From positions 1,674,001-1,738,000 of the forward strand of contig NZ_CP137920.1 in the NCBI RefSeq assembly GCF_033708015.1: 64,000 nucleotides of DNA, written 5' to 3'. Under the pieces are notes generated by a model. It worked only from the letters and a program-made list of their open reading frames with translations. It ran no database searches and was not told the origin of the DNA. Of this stretch, positions 14,991 through 22,855 are shown piece after piece; position 1 is the first letter of the stretch, and each line of letters begins with the position of its first letter. This DNA is from Proteus vulgaris (GTDB lineage: Bacteria > Pseudomonadota > Gammaproteobacteria > Enterobacterales > Enterobacteriaceae). Both the position numbers and the translations under genes were made by a program.

Positions 14991-15495
14991 AGTGACTCGA
15001 ATAGATGGGTATAAAAAACTATTAGAGATCAGTATAAATGTAGTGAATTTTCATTTTATAAATTAACAATAAATGCTTTTTTCATACTAAAAAGTGCTTT
15101 TAGGCTTTACTTCGTCTAGTTTTAAGACAAATTGATGTTTTTTTGTTCTTCCCTGCAATGCCAGAGTTTTGTAGATTTACTTATTTTTAGTTTTATCTAC
15201 CTGGAGGATATCAATTTATTATTGGTAAAGATAGGAATGCAACTGTTTGGTTTGAAAAGATAAATAAGTATTTATTTTATCATTATAGACTAAGTAGATT
15301 TACATTTTTATATGACCTTATGCGTTGAATTTATTAATAATATTTAGAATATAAAAATATTAAGTCATTACAAAAATATAAAAATATTGATTGATATTGA
15401 TCTTATTTTTAACATAAAAATAATGACAGGTTAATCAGTTTAGGTAAATATTATAAGAGCATTTAATTCACAATTAATAAGGAAGGTAGCTATTT
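14991..15495. other. Intergenic AT-rich region, possible non-coding transcript
   Basis: No convincing gene is present. An open run on the plus strand near 15190-15327 has no start codon. Because a strong terminator closes the left side on the minus strand, an untranslated minus-strand RNA is possible; no promoter can be assigned. Confidence 0.3.
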
Positions 15496-15717
15496 ATGTT
15501 TCCAGAATATCGTGATTTAATTTCAAAACTTCGCCAGACTGATCCCCATTTTCGTGATCTTTTTAACCAACATAACGAACTTGACCATAAAATTGTTAGA
15601 TTAGAGCATAAGGATAGGAGAGGATATGGCGAAGAAGTTGTTGAGCTAAAAAAACAAAAATTAAAATTGAAAGAACAAATTCATCAGATCCTTAAAAACC
15701 CACCAGAAGAAGAGTAA
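15496..15717 (+). CDS. ydcH: YdcH-family (DUF465) small cytosolic protein
   Basis: The protein has 73 residues, as in E. coli YdcH. MFPEYRDLISKL at the start, HNELDHKIVRLE and the basic helix VVELKKQKLKLKEQI are the DUF465 hallmarks. The protein should form a helical hairpin. GGAAGG lies upstream of the ATG and a terminator follows. The cellular role is not established. Confidence 0.92.
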   Translation: MFPEYRDLISKLRQTDPHFRDLFNQHNELDHKIVRLEHKDRRGYGEEVVELKKQKLKLKEQIHQILKNPPEEE

Positions 15718-15759
15718 GTAATAAAAAATAATGACACTATAAACACATAAAGAAGCAGA

Positions 15760-15787
15760 AACCATCCACCTAAAAAGGATGGTTTTT
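15760..15787 (+). terminator. Terminator of ydcH
   Basis: AACCATCC, nine-base loop, GGATGGTT and T's. Confidence 0.85.
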
Positions 15788-15931
15788 CATTTTTTGCTGT
15801 GGTGATCGTTATTGTATTTTATTAATTAAGATAATGCTTATCCCTATTTTATTATTTTTTTGAGATGATTCTTTTTCAATAAAAATAAGAGAAATTATTT
15901 TCTAATGGTCAACAATACTTAAAGGATATTT

Positions 15932-16213
15932 ATGAAAAAACTTATTTTAGCATTGGGTTTATTATCAATTTCTTCTATTGCTTTTTCTGCTGATTTATCT
16001 AAAGCATGTGAAGACTATTTTAAAGAAACTGACTCTTATGTTGAGTTAATGGCAAAAAATGATGCAACGAAAGCTCAAGCAGAAGCGATGAAAGCGCAAT
16101 ATGCTCAAGCTAAAGAACAATTTGCAGCATTACCTAAAGATGTTCAGGAAAGTACTTGCAAGCAAGCTTTAGATTCTTTAGAACAAATGAAAAAAATGTC
16201 AACAGGTCAATAA
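15932..16213 (+). CDS. Small secreted protein, DUF5339-like
   Basis: The protein has 93 residues with a clear signal peptide (about 1-19, ending AFSA). The mature part is helical and Ala/Lys-rich, with two cysteines (KACEDYFKETDSYVELM and ESTCKQALDSLEQM) probably joined in a disulfide between helices. The pattern fits the DUF5339 group of small periplasmic proteins. AAAGGA lies before the ATG and a terminator closes the transcript. No function is known to me. Confidence 0.75.
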   Translation: MKKLILALGLLSISSIAFSADLSKACEDYFKETDSYVELMAKNDATKAQAEAMKAQYAQAKEQFAALPKDVQESTCKQALDSLEQMKKMSTGQ

Positions 16214-16231
16214 ATTTTTTTGTTGCAATAC

Positions 16232-16264
16232 GCCTTATAATGATTAAATTTATAAGGCTTTTTC
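16232..16264 (+). terminator. Terminator of the DUF5339-like gene
   Basis: GCCTTATAA, nine-base loop, TTATAAGGC and five T's. Confidence 0.85.
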
Positions 16265-16780
16265 GCTTAAAGATAAATCCTCTTTTATATTATTATTTAA
16301 TCTAATTTATAATTGACAGGTTGTTAATTATTATTTTCTTTTTTATTCTTGATGTTTGTATTTGGTTTTATTTATTTAATATTACATTCTCTTACTAAGA
16401 AAATGTATTAAAAATAAATATTATCATTTATAACCTAATGGTTTAGATGATTAAATAGAGTGTATATTGATGGCGGAATAATAGTGCAAGATTTATTAAT
16501 AGCAGGCATCTTATTGATGTCATTTTTATTTCCATATAACTATATTTTAATATAGCCAGTTACTATATACTCAGTGACAATAGTTTTCATATGACCTTGT
16601 TATTTGTGTTAGGGTGTTTTTTTATTCTGTGTTTTTTGCTTATTTATAGTTGAAACAATTTATCATTGTCATTTTACGAGTGTATTTTTTTATTTTTATA
16701 TAAATGTAAAAATTTATTTTGTTGGTGAATCGATTTTATGGAATAATTGTTCATTCCTATTTCTTATTGATATTTAATTT
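16265..16780. other. Very AT-rich intergenic region
   Basis: No gene, repeat or strong hairpin was seen in these 516 bases. Confidence 0.4.
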
Positions 16781-17173
16781 ATGTATTACTTTTTATTATT
16801 TTCTGTATTTATAATCTCTGGATGTACCACGAATAAAGCAACTCAGACTAAATTAATTGAAACACACACCAATAATCTCACTCCTGATAGTCACGCAGTT
16901 AATAATAACTTGGTTTTTATGTTAGGAAAGCAATCTCGCTTTGAAATGGAAGTGAAAGAAGAAAAACAAAGACTTAACCAAGTTTTTAAAGTTGGTTTAA
17001 ATGAGGTAAAACCATCAGTAAACGATCAGTATTTAAATAATCATTCAACATTAAAGCCTATTCAAAAAATAAGTTTTACTATGCCTGTTCCTGAGCCTAT
17101 TTGGAATGAAGAAAAACAGACAGTTGAATTCAAATGGAAACAAAAGCCTCATTATACTTTTGATGCCTATTAA
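16781..17173 (+). CDS. Predicted lipoprotein of unknown function
   Basis: The protein has 130 residues. A hydrophobic N-terminus ends in the lipobox ISGC, so Cys15 should be lipidated. The mature protein is polar, with a basic/acidic segment (EMEVKEEKQRLNQVFKV) and an aromatic C-terminus (FKWKQKPHYTFDAY). The ribosome-binding site is weak. A second small lipoprotein follows 43 bp later in the same direction, suggesting co-expression. I recognise no family. Confidence 0.65.
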   Translation: MYYFLLFSVFIISGCTTNKATQTKLIETHTNNLTPDSHAVNNNLVFMLGKQSRFEMEVKEEKQRLNQVFKVGLNEVKPSVNDQYLNNHSTLKPIQKISFTMPVPEPIWNEEKQTVEFKWKQKPHYTFDAY

Positions 17174-17216
17174 TACTTTAATATCAATTTAAAATTTAAT
17201 TTTATATGGAAAAATT

Positions 17217-17462
17217 ATGCGTATAGCAATCGCCTTATTATGTTCTTTTCTATTACTGGGCTGTGCTACTGATAACGTTACTTTTAGTATGGGTAATTCA
17301 GGAAGCCATAAAATAGGTAGTCCAGTGTGTTCTACATTAGTATGTGGTAAAAATACTCGAACACAAGGAGAGCAAAACGCAATTAATGAAGCTGTTCATG
17401 AACAACAGCGAGCTATTATGCGAGGAGAAAAACCTGATTTACAGATTATGGCCTCTTATTAA
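17217..17462 (+). CDS. Small predicted lipoprotein
   Basis: The protein has 81 residues with the lipobox LLGC (Cys16). The mature part has two further cysteines close together (SPVCSTLVCGKNTRTQGEQ) and then a helical polar stretch (NAINEAVHEQQRAIM). GGAAA precedes the ATG. It is probably expressed with the lipoprotein just upstream. Function is unknown. Confidence 0.7.
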   Translation: MRIAIALLCSFLLLGCATDNVTFSMGNSGSHKIGSPVCSTLVCGKNTRTQGEQNAINEAVHEQQRAIMRGEKPDLQIMASY

Positions 17463-17482
17463 AAATTAACACTATTATCTAT

Positions 17483-17517
17483 GCCAGTAATTAATACTGG
17501 CTGATAATTATTTTTTA
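17483..17517 (+). terminator. Hairpin between convergent genes
   Basis: GCCAGTA, loop ATTAA, TACTGGC, with a T-run about ten bases further on. Confidence 0.55.
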
Positions 17518-18054
17518 AATTTTATTAATAATAAAGTTAACTCTATCGGTGATCCCAATTTTAGGTAGCTCTATTAACTTATAATTATATTTTTTATAAA
17601 TAGCTATCATAGCTAAATAAGTTTCTTCTGCTTCTTTTTCTGTCTGTTTTCTTTCTTGATCTTGGGTATAAATCTCAGGCCATGGTGGCGCGATAAACAC
17701 ATTTGTGGAATAACGAAATAAGGTTATTGCCTTATCAAGGTGATTAGGAATAGTTAAACCACATAGTAGTAAATATCCTGCAATATCAGGGAGACCTCGA
17801 TCATAGAAATAAAGTATTTTGTTGTTGCTTGCTTCATGCCATGATCGTAACTCCCAAATTAGCATTGCTTGTGCAAAAGCGTTAGGATCGACCCACGGTA
17901 ATGCATTTCCTTCAATAATATTTTGATCTTGAATAATGGCTCTTCCTGCTTCTAAAGAACAGGAATAACCTCTATTTTTAAGTTCATTTATTAGTGTGGT
18001 TTTCCCAGAACCAGGACCTCCAGTTAATATAACTCGATGTGATTTTACAGGCAT
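17515..18054 (-). CDS. AAA-family P-loop ATPase (AAA_28 type)
   Basis: The protein has 179 residues. A Walker A motif (GGPGSGKTT, about residues 12-20) begins the domain; a Walker B-like DRG (FYDRGLPDIAGY, about residue 94) and a lid arginine region (DQERKQTEKEAEETY) follow. This matches the small kinase-like AAA_28 proteins, whose substrates are largely unknown. A phosphotransfer role is likely by fold. It stands alone, convergent with the lipoprotein pair. Confidence 0.8.
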   Translation of the reverse strand: MPVKSHRVILTGGPGSGKTTLINELKNRGYSCSLEAGRAIIQDQNIIEGNALPWVDPNAFAQAMLIWELRSWHEASNNKILYFYDRGLPDIAGYLLLCGLTIPNHLDKAITLFRYSTNVFIAPPWPEIYTQDQERKQTEKEAEETYLAMIAIYKKYNYKLIELPKIGITDRVNFIINKI

Positions 18055-18321
18055 AATAGCTCCTATGATTTTGGATAATTAATAAAGAGAATAGTGATGA
18101 TATTAGGGGGGAGTAATAGTGCTGTTAGACATTAAATATACTATAAAAAATAGACCTAGAAAAAGTACACAAGCATTAAATGCTAATATAACTCTTAAGT
18201 AGCTTTATTTTACTTAATCAAAAAATAGCGTAATAACTTACGTTGTTTTAGTCGCGGAAAATTAATGGATAAGTCAGAAGGGACACAAGACGCTGGTGTG
18301 TAGAGGTTATTGAGAAAGGAT
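18055..18321. other. Non-coding AT-rich stretch
   Basis: Nothing recognisable between the ATPase gene and a small candidate frame on the minus strand. Confidence 0.35.
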
Positions 18322-18435
18322 TTAGTCAATAACGACATATTTTATTGTTTTTTGTTTGCCGTCTTCTGATTCAAAAAGTGCAATACCAATTACACCCGTA
18401 TTTCTTTTATCATTTTGAGTGTTATTACCTCCCAT
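18322..18435 (-). CDS. Possible 37-aa protein
   Basis: The frame starts MGGNNTQNDKRNTGV and continues IGIALFESEDGKQKTIKY before a TAA at 18322. The composition looks coding (strand-forming VIGIALFE and KYVVID), but no good ribosome-binding site is visible. The start could lie elsewhere or it could be a remnant. Confidence 0.3.
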   Translation of the reverse strand: MGGNNTQNDKRNTGVIGIALFESEDGKQKTIKYVVID

Positions 18436-18552
18436 TTTTCTTATTTAGGCATTTTATGTCTATGACCGCATCTAATAACAATTGAAAGAAATAGAGTTTG
18501 ATTCTATTATAGAACGTATATGTTTTATAATGATTTATATATAAGGATTGGC

Positions 18553-18750
18553 GTGGGTATTGTAAAAATTTCTGATGAATTACATGAGTACTTGCGAAAA
18601 GCAAGTAATGTGATGTCACGCTCTGTTAATGCTCAGGCAGAGTTTTGGATAAAAATTGGTATTCAAGCAGAATTAAACCCAGATAAAACGTTTCCAATGA
18701 TTATCAATGAGATGCTGGAAAAAGAAGCCATCAAGCAAGAAGTAGAATAA
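18553..18750 (+). CDS. ParD-like antitoxin-family protein upstream of a methionine aminopeptidase
   Basis: The GTG at 18553 is chosen because AAGGA lies seven bases upstream; a longer frame from 18520 lacks a site. The 65-residue protein (VKISDELHEYLRKASNVMSR, then QAEFWIKIGIQAE) fits the ParD_like family, with a ribbon-helix-helix DNA-binding start. It is followed 12 bp later by a second copy-type methionine aminopeptidase gene. This pairing is common in Proteobacteria and is of unclear meaning; autoregulation of the pair is plausible. Confidence 0.75.
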   Translation: MGIVKISDELHEYLRKASNVMSRSVNAQAEFWIKIGIQAELNPDKTFPMIINEMLEKEAIKQEVE

Positions 18751-18762
18751 GAGGAAAGAAAA

Positions 18763-19539
18763 GTGGATAAAATAACGATTAAAACGGCTGATGAAATTGA
18801 ATTAATGCGTGAATCAGGGCGTTTATTAGCGAAAGTTTTTACAATGCTTGATGATTTTATTGTACCAGGTGTTTCTACACTAGAGATTAACGATAAAGTT
18901 GATGATTTTATTGTCAATGAACTTCAAGCAAGACCTGCAAGTAAAGGTCAATATGGTTATGAATATGTGCTAAATACATCTATCAATGAAGTTGTTTGTC
19001 ATGGTGTACCAAAAGCAGATGAGCGCCTTAAAAGCAAAGATATTATTAATGTTGATATTACATTAGAAAAAAACGGATTCATTGCTGATTCTAGTAAAAT
19101 GTATATTATGCCAGAGGCATCTCCTATTGCGCGCAAATTAGCCAAAACAACATATCAAGCAATGTGGGAAGGTATTAAGGAAGTAAAGCCAGGTGCAACA
19201 TTAGGCGATATTGGCCATGCGATCCAAAGCTTTGCACAAAGTCATGGATATAGTGTAGTAAGAGAATACTGTGGGCATGGAATAGGAAGAGAAATGCATG
19301 AAGCGCCACAAGTACTACATTATGGTATTAAAGGGCAAGGGGTTGAGTTAAAAGAAGGGATGACTTTTACGATTGAGCCAATGATAAATCAAGGTGGCGC
19401 AAAAATAAAAACCAAAAAAGATGGTTGGACGGTTGTGACAAGAGATAAAAAATTATCTGCTCAATCAGAACATACTATTTTAGTAACAGCAACAGGATAT
19501 GAAGTGCTCACTTTACGTCCTGAAGAAGTATTACCATAA
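18763..19539 (+). CDS. map: Type I methionine aminopeptidase (accessory copy)
   Basis: The protein has 258 residues from a GTG start, near the usual 264. All metal ligands of the pita-bread fold are present: Asp in NVDITLE, Asp in FIADSSKM, His in CGHGIGREMHEAP, Glu in FTIEPM and Glu in SEHTILV; the substrate-contacting His is in CHGVP. It removes N-terminal methionine from nascent proteins. The essential map normally sits beside rpsB, so this copy next to a ParD-like gene is probably a paralogue with a specialised or conditional role. Confidence 0.92.
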   Translation: MDKITIKTADEIELMRESGRLLAKVFTMLDDFIVPGVSTLEINDKVDDFIVNELQARPASKGQYGYEYVLNTSINEVVCHGVPKADERLKSKDIINVDITLEKNGFIADSSKMYIMPEASPIARKLAKTTYQAMWEGIKEVKPGATLGDIGHAIQSFAQSHGYSVVREYCGHGIGREMHEAPQVLHYGIKGQGVELKEGMTFTIEPMINQGGAKIKTKKDGWTVVTRDKKLSAQSEHTILVTATGYEVLTLRPEEVLP

Positions 19540-19789
19540 TTGCTACTCTTTTATATTTATAGCCATTTTAAGATAAAATACTTTTTATAATTTCAAAATT
19601 ATTTAATTTTTAATTAAAGTGGCTAATCGTCTTTTTTATTTTCCATTTCTATCAACAAATTAATATCTTTATAAATCTAGGTTGTAAATTGCACGTTGAT
19701 TGCTATATTAATATTCATTAAATGTTAATGGATATTATTAATTAATTGTAGAGCACGATTATTATTTTATGAAGAACAAGGATGTTAAT

Positions 19790-20131
19790 ATGGAAAATAT
19801 TTCAAAAATTTTAGAAGAATGGGGCTCATGGGTAGCTAATGATCAAAATGCGTTTAGTCAGTTAAATAATAATAAAGATTTTATTCCAGAACGTATAAAG
19901 TTAAGAAAAAAACGGACCCATTTTAATGTCAACATTATCAATGAGTTAATGGTAAGACTAATGGTGCACAATAAGGAAGATTATCAATTGCTTATTAATT
20001 ATTATGTTTTTGGTAAAACATTTGCTCAACTTGCAAAATATGACCAGTGTTCAGATACATATATTGGTAAAAAATTGAAAAAAGCAGAAGGTATAATTGA
20101 AGGTATGTTGATTCTTTCTAGTGTAAATTGA
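19790..20131 (+). CDS. Solitary phage antitermination protein Q (PF06530-like)
   Basis: The ATG at 19790 has AAGGA eight bases upstream and gives 113 residues. ILEEWGSWVANDQNAF at the start and LLINYYVFGKTFAQLAKYD ... KKLKKAEGIIEGML at the end follow the lambdoid Q pattern seen in DLP12/82-type proteins: a tryptophan-rich start, then a helix-turn-helix. Q proteins let RNA polymerase read through terminators of phage late operons. No late phage genes follow here, so it is a solitary domesticated copy or relic. Confidence 0.75.
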   Translation: MENISKILEEWGSWVANDQNAFSQLNNNKDFIPERIKLRKKRTHFNVNIINELMVRLMVHNKEDYQLLINYYVFGKTFAQLAKYDQCSDTYIGKKLKKAEGIIEGMLILSSVN

Positions 20132-20341
20132 ATATTGGTTAAAATAATGCTTTACGATCGTAAAATAGAGATTATGCTAATAACACTTAGAACAATTAAG
20201 GTATCAAAGTATAATGTTTAGGATAATTTTTATACTTCAATGATTTTATTTTAAATTTTTATTCTAGATATTGTTTTAAGTATTGCTAATAGGATGTTTA
20301 GCAAATTAAATAGATTAATTTAAACCCAAGGAGTGGAAAAT

Positions 20342-21205
20342 ATGTCAACTACATATCCAATTATTTTAGTTCATGGTTTATCTGGTTTTGATGATATCGT
20401 CGGTTATCCTTATTTTTATGGTATCGCTGATGCCTTAGAAAAGGATGGCCATAAAGTTTTCACCGCATCTCTTTCTGCATTTAATTCTAACGAAGTTCGT
20501 GGTGAACAACTTTGGGAATTTGTGCAAAAAGTTCTCAAAGAAACGAAAGCGAAAAAAGTAAATTTAATCGGTCATAGCCAAGGCCCATTAGCTTGCCGTT
20601 ATGTTGCTGCAAAACATGCTAAGAGCGTGGCTTCTATTACCTCGATTAATGGTGTAAACCATGGTTCAGAGATCGCCGATTTAGTACGACGTATTATGCG
20701 CAAGGATAGTGTGCCAGAATATATTGTTGATGCAGTAATGAAAGCTATTGGTACGATTATCTCTACATTTTCAGGCAATCGTGGCAATCCACAAGATGCC
20801 ATTGCGGCATTAGAAGCGCTAACAACTGAAAATGTAACCGCGTTTAATAAAAAGTACCCACAAGGGTTACCAGATGTTCGTGGTGGCGAAGGTAAAGAAG
20901 TCGTAAATGGCGTTCGCTATTATTCATTTGGTAGTTATATCCAAGGTTTGATTGCTGGTGAAAAAGGTAATTTACTGGATCCTACTCATGCAGCAATGCG
21001 TGTCTTAAGTGCATTTTTTACTGAGCGTGAAAATGATGGCTTGGTAGGTCGTACAAGTATGCGATTAGGTAAGCTGATTAAAGATAATTATGCTGAAGAT
21101 CATCTGGATATGGTAAATCAGGTTGCTGGATTAGTAGGGCGTGGTGAAGATATCATTGCTATTTATACCAACCATGCGAAATTCTTAGCAAGTAAAAAAC
21201 TTTGA
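20342..21205 (+). CDS. lipA: Proteus-type lipase (family I.1)
   Basis: The protein has 287 residues from the ATG at 20342 (AAGGAG eight bases upstream). The catalytic triad is Ser79 (GHSQG), Asp232 (ENDGLVG) and His254 (EDHLDMVNQ), at the positions I recall for the crystallised P. mirabilis lipase. The oxyanion-hole motif HGLSGFDDIVG begins the fold. It hydrolyses triacylglycerols. There is no signal peptide and no foldase partner nearby, as for other Proteus lipases, which are exported without one. A terminator follows, so it is a single gene. Confidence 0.95.
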   Translation: MSTTYPIILVHGLSGFDDIVGYPYFYGIADALEKDGHKVFTASLSAFNSNEVRGEQLWEFVQKVLKETKAKKVNLIGHSQGPLACRYVAAKHAKSVASITSINGVNHGSEIADLVRRIMRKDSVPEYIVDAVMKAIGTIISTFSGNRGNPQDAIAALEALTTENVTAFNKKYPQGLPDVRGGEGKEVVNGVRYYSFGSYIQGLIAGEKGNLLDPTHAAMRVLSAFFTERENDGLVGRTSMRLGKLIKDNYAEDHLDMVNQVAGLVGRGEDIIAIYTNHAKFLASKKL

Positions 21206-21240
21206 TTATCCTGAATACTTATTGTAGATAACTCAGGTAC

Positions 21241-21270
21241 GAATGGCTCTAATCGTTTTAGAGCCATTTT
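21241..21270 (+). terminator. Terminator of the lipase gene
   Basis: AATGGCTCTAA, short loop, TTAGAGCCATT and T's. It is symmetrical enough to serve the convergent HicB-like gene as well. Confidence 0.85.
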
Positions 21271-21281
21271 GATTTTAACTA

Positions 21282-21719
21282 TTATTGTTTAATATCTTTA
21301 TTGACGCTGACAGAAATAGCATAGCCTAATAAATAAAGAGCTTGCTCTAGACTATCTACTTTTGAGGTTTGATTAATTTCAAGTAAACGCTCTATTTGTG
21401 CACTTGTTAAATTCATCTTTCTTGCAAGATCAGATTTTTTTGTCTTTGTTTCTAACATTGCATTATGTAACGCAATTTTTAAACAGCTAATAAGCGGTAA
21501 GTAGACAATAAAATCACCAGGTTGTGCTTTAGATGGCGCTGGAATAGGCTGTTTGCTCGCAATAAATTCTTCAAGACCTACATGTAAAATATCAGAGGCT
21601 TCTAGTTCAATATCATCTTTGGTATAAGCAACAGCGTGTATATTATCAAAATCACGGTAGGTAATTTCGTAAGTTTCACTTTCTTCATCAAAATGAGCGA
21701 CGGCTGGATAGTTGAACAT
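21282..21719 (-). CDS. HicB-family antitoxin-like protein without HicA partner
   Basis: The start at 21719 is chosen because AAAGG lies six bases upstream; it gives 145 residues. The N-terminal half (FNYPAVAHFDEESETYEITYRDF ... ASDILHVGLEEFIASKQPIP, in separate blocks) is the partially degraded RNase H-like HicB domain. The C-terminal half is a Cro/CI helix-turn-helix (LETKTKKSDLARKMNLTSAQ) for operator binding. HicB normally neutralises the mRNA-cutting toxin HicA encoded directly upstream; no such gene is present on either side, so it is an orphan regulator or remnant pair. Confidence 0.8.
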   Translation of the reverse strand: MFNYPAVAHFDEESETYEITYRDFDNIHAVAYTKDDIELEASDILHVGLEEFIASKQPIPAPSKAQPGDFIVYLPLISCLKIALHNAMLETKTKKSDLARKMNLTSAQIERLLEINQTSKVDSLEQALYLLGYAISVSVNKDIKQ

Positions 21720-22041
21720 AAATAACCTTTTATAAAGTTGAAAACGAGATTTAATGAAAATGAAATTACACAATATAGTGTGTTCTCAAAATTCCTGTGT
21801 ATAGTATCAAAGTGAAACTTTATTTATCTATTTGATATTAAATAGTATATTAAAGATTAAAGCATATTTATCAAAATTTATCTTCATTTCTTGCTAATGT
21901 AAGACAGAGTGAGGTAAATAGCATATTGCTTGTTGATTGTTACGTATTTTTACTGGAATTGATAATTAATGTTGGGTAGATCTTATATTTAAGAAAACCA
22001 TCTTATCGATGTTCATAAGGTGTTTTAGAAAGGAGTTATTT

Positions 22042-22779
22042 ATGTATCCTGTTGATTTACATGCTCATACTATTGCTAGTACACATGCTTACAGTACAGT
22101 TAGTGAATATTTCCAACAAGCTAAAAAGCAGGGAATTCAATTGTTTGCAATTACAGACCATGGTCCAGATATGGATGATGGGCCTCATGAATGGCATTTT
22201 TCTAATTTACCCGTGATCCCCCGTATTATTGATGGTGTTGGCATACTTTATGGTATAGAAGCGAACATTAAAAATATTAAAGGTGAAACAGATTGTAGTG
22301 AGAAAATGAGCAAGAAATTAGATATTGTACTTGCTGGTTTTCATGATCCAGTAATGAGCTCATTAGGCATTGTTGATAATACAAAAGCATTAATAGCAAC
22401 AATAGCAAGTGGTTGTGTTCAAATGATTACGCATCCAGGTAATCCGAAATACCCAATAGAAATTGCTGAAGTTGCAAAAGCGGCTGCAGCTTATAACGTT
22501 GCTTTAGAAATGAATAATTCATCATTTATTCATTCTAGAGTAGGGAGTGAGAAAAACTGCATAGACATAGCGAAAGCAGTACGTGATGCTGGAGGACTTA
22601 TTGCGCTAGGCTCTGACTCACACATAGCCTCTTCATTAGGAAATTTTGATCGAGTATTAGACGTATTAGCTCAAATAGACTTTCCACAAGAGCGTATATT
22701 AAATGTAACCCCAAGAAGGGTGTTAGATTTTCTAAAATCACACGGCAAAAAAGAGATCCCTGAATTTAGCCATTTTTAA
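22042..22779 (+). CDS. ycdX: PHP-domain phosphatase YcdX
   Basis: The ATG at 22042 follows AAAGGAG and gives 245 residues, the length of E. coli YcdX. The trinuclear metal site is recognisable: [35 protein letters not shown] and [10 protein letters not shown]. YcdX is a zinc enzyme reported to have phosphatase activity and linked to swarming in E. coli, which is of interest for a swarming genus. It is followed by a terminator and is a single gene. Confidence 0.93.
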   Translation: MYPVDLHAHTIASTHAYSTVSEYFQQAKKQGIQLFAITDHGPDMDDGPHEWHFSNLPVIPRIIDGVGILYGIEANIKNIKGETDCSEKMSKKLDIVLAGFHDPVMSSLGIVDNTKALIATIASGCVQMITHPGNPKYPIEIAEVAKAAAAYNVALEMNNSSFIHSRVGSEKNCIDIAKAVRDAGGLIALGSDSHIASSLGNFDRVLDVLAQIDFPQERILNVTPRRVLDFLKSHGKKEIPEFSHF

Positions 22780-22802
22780 TGTTGGTTTAAATCAGTAATA
22801 AG

Positions 22803-22833
22803 AAAAAGCTATCCTAAGATTAAGATAGCTTTT
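22803..22833 (+). terminator. Terminator of ycdX
   Basis: AAAAAGCTATC, loop, GATAGCTTTT. It can act in both directions between convergent genes. Confidence 0.8.
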
Positions 22834-22855
22834 ATGATGCGGGGGGATTTAACAC

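Noticed and set aside
15190..15327. Open run FYLPGGYQFIIGKDRN on plus strand
   Set aside because: No start codon after the preceding stop and no recognisable relative; kept only as a note in the intergenic entry.
18520..18552. N-terminal extension of the ParD-like protein
   Set aside because: GTG at 18553 has AAGGA at correct spacing, and family members begin with the VKISDEL segment.
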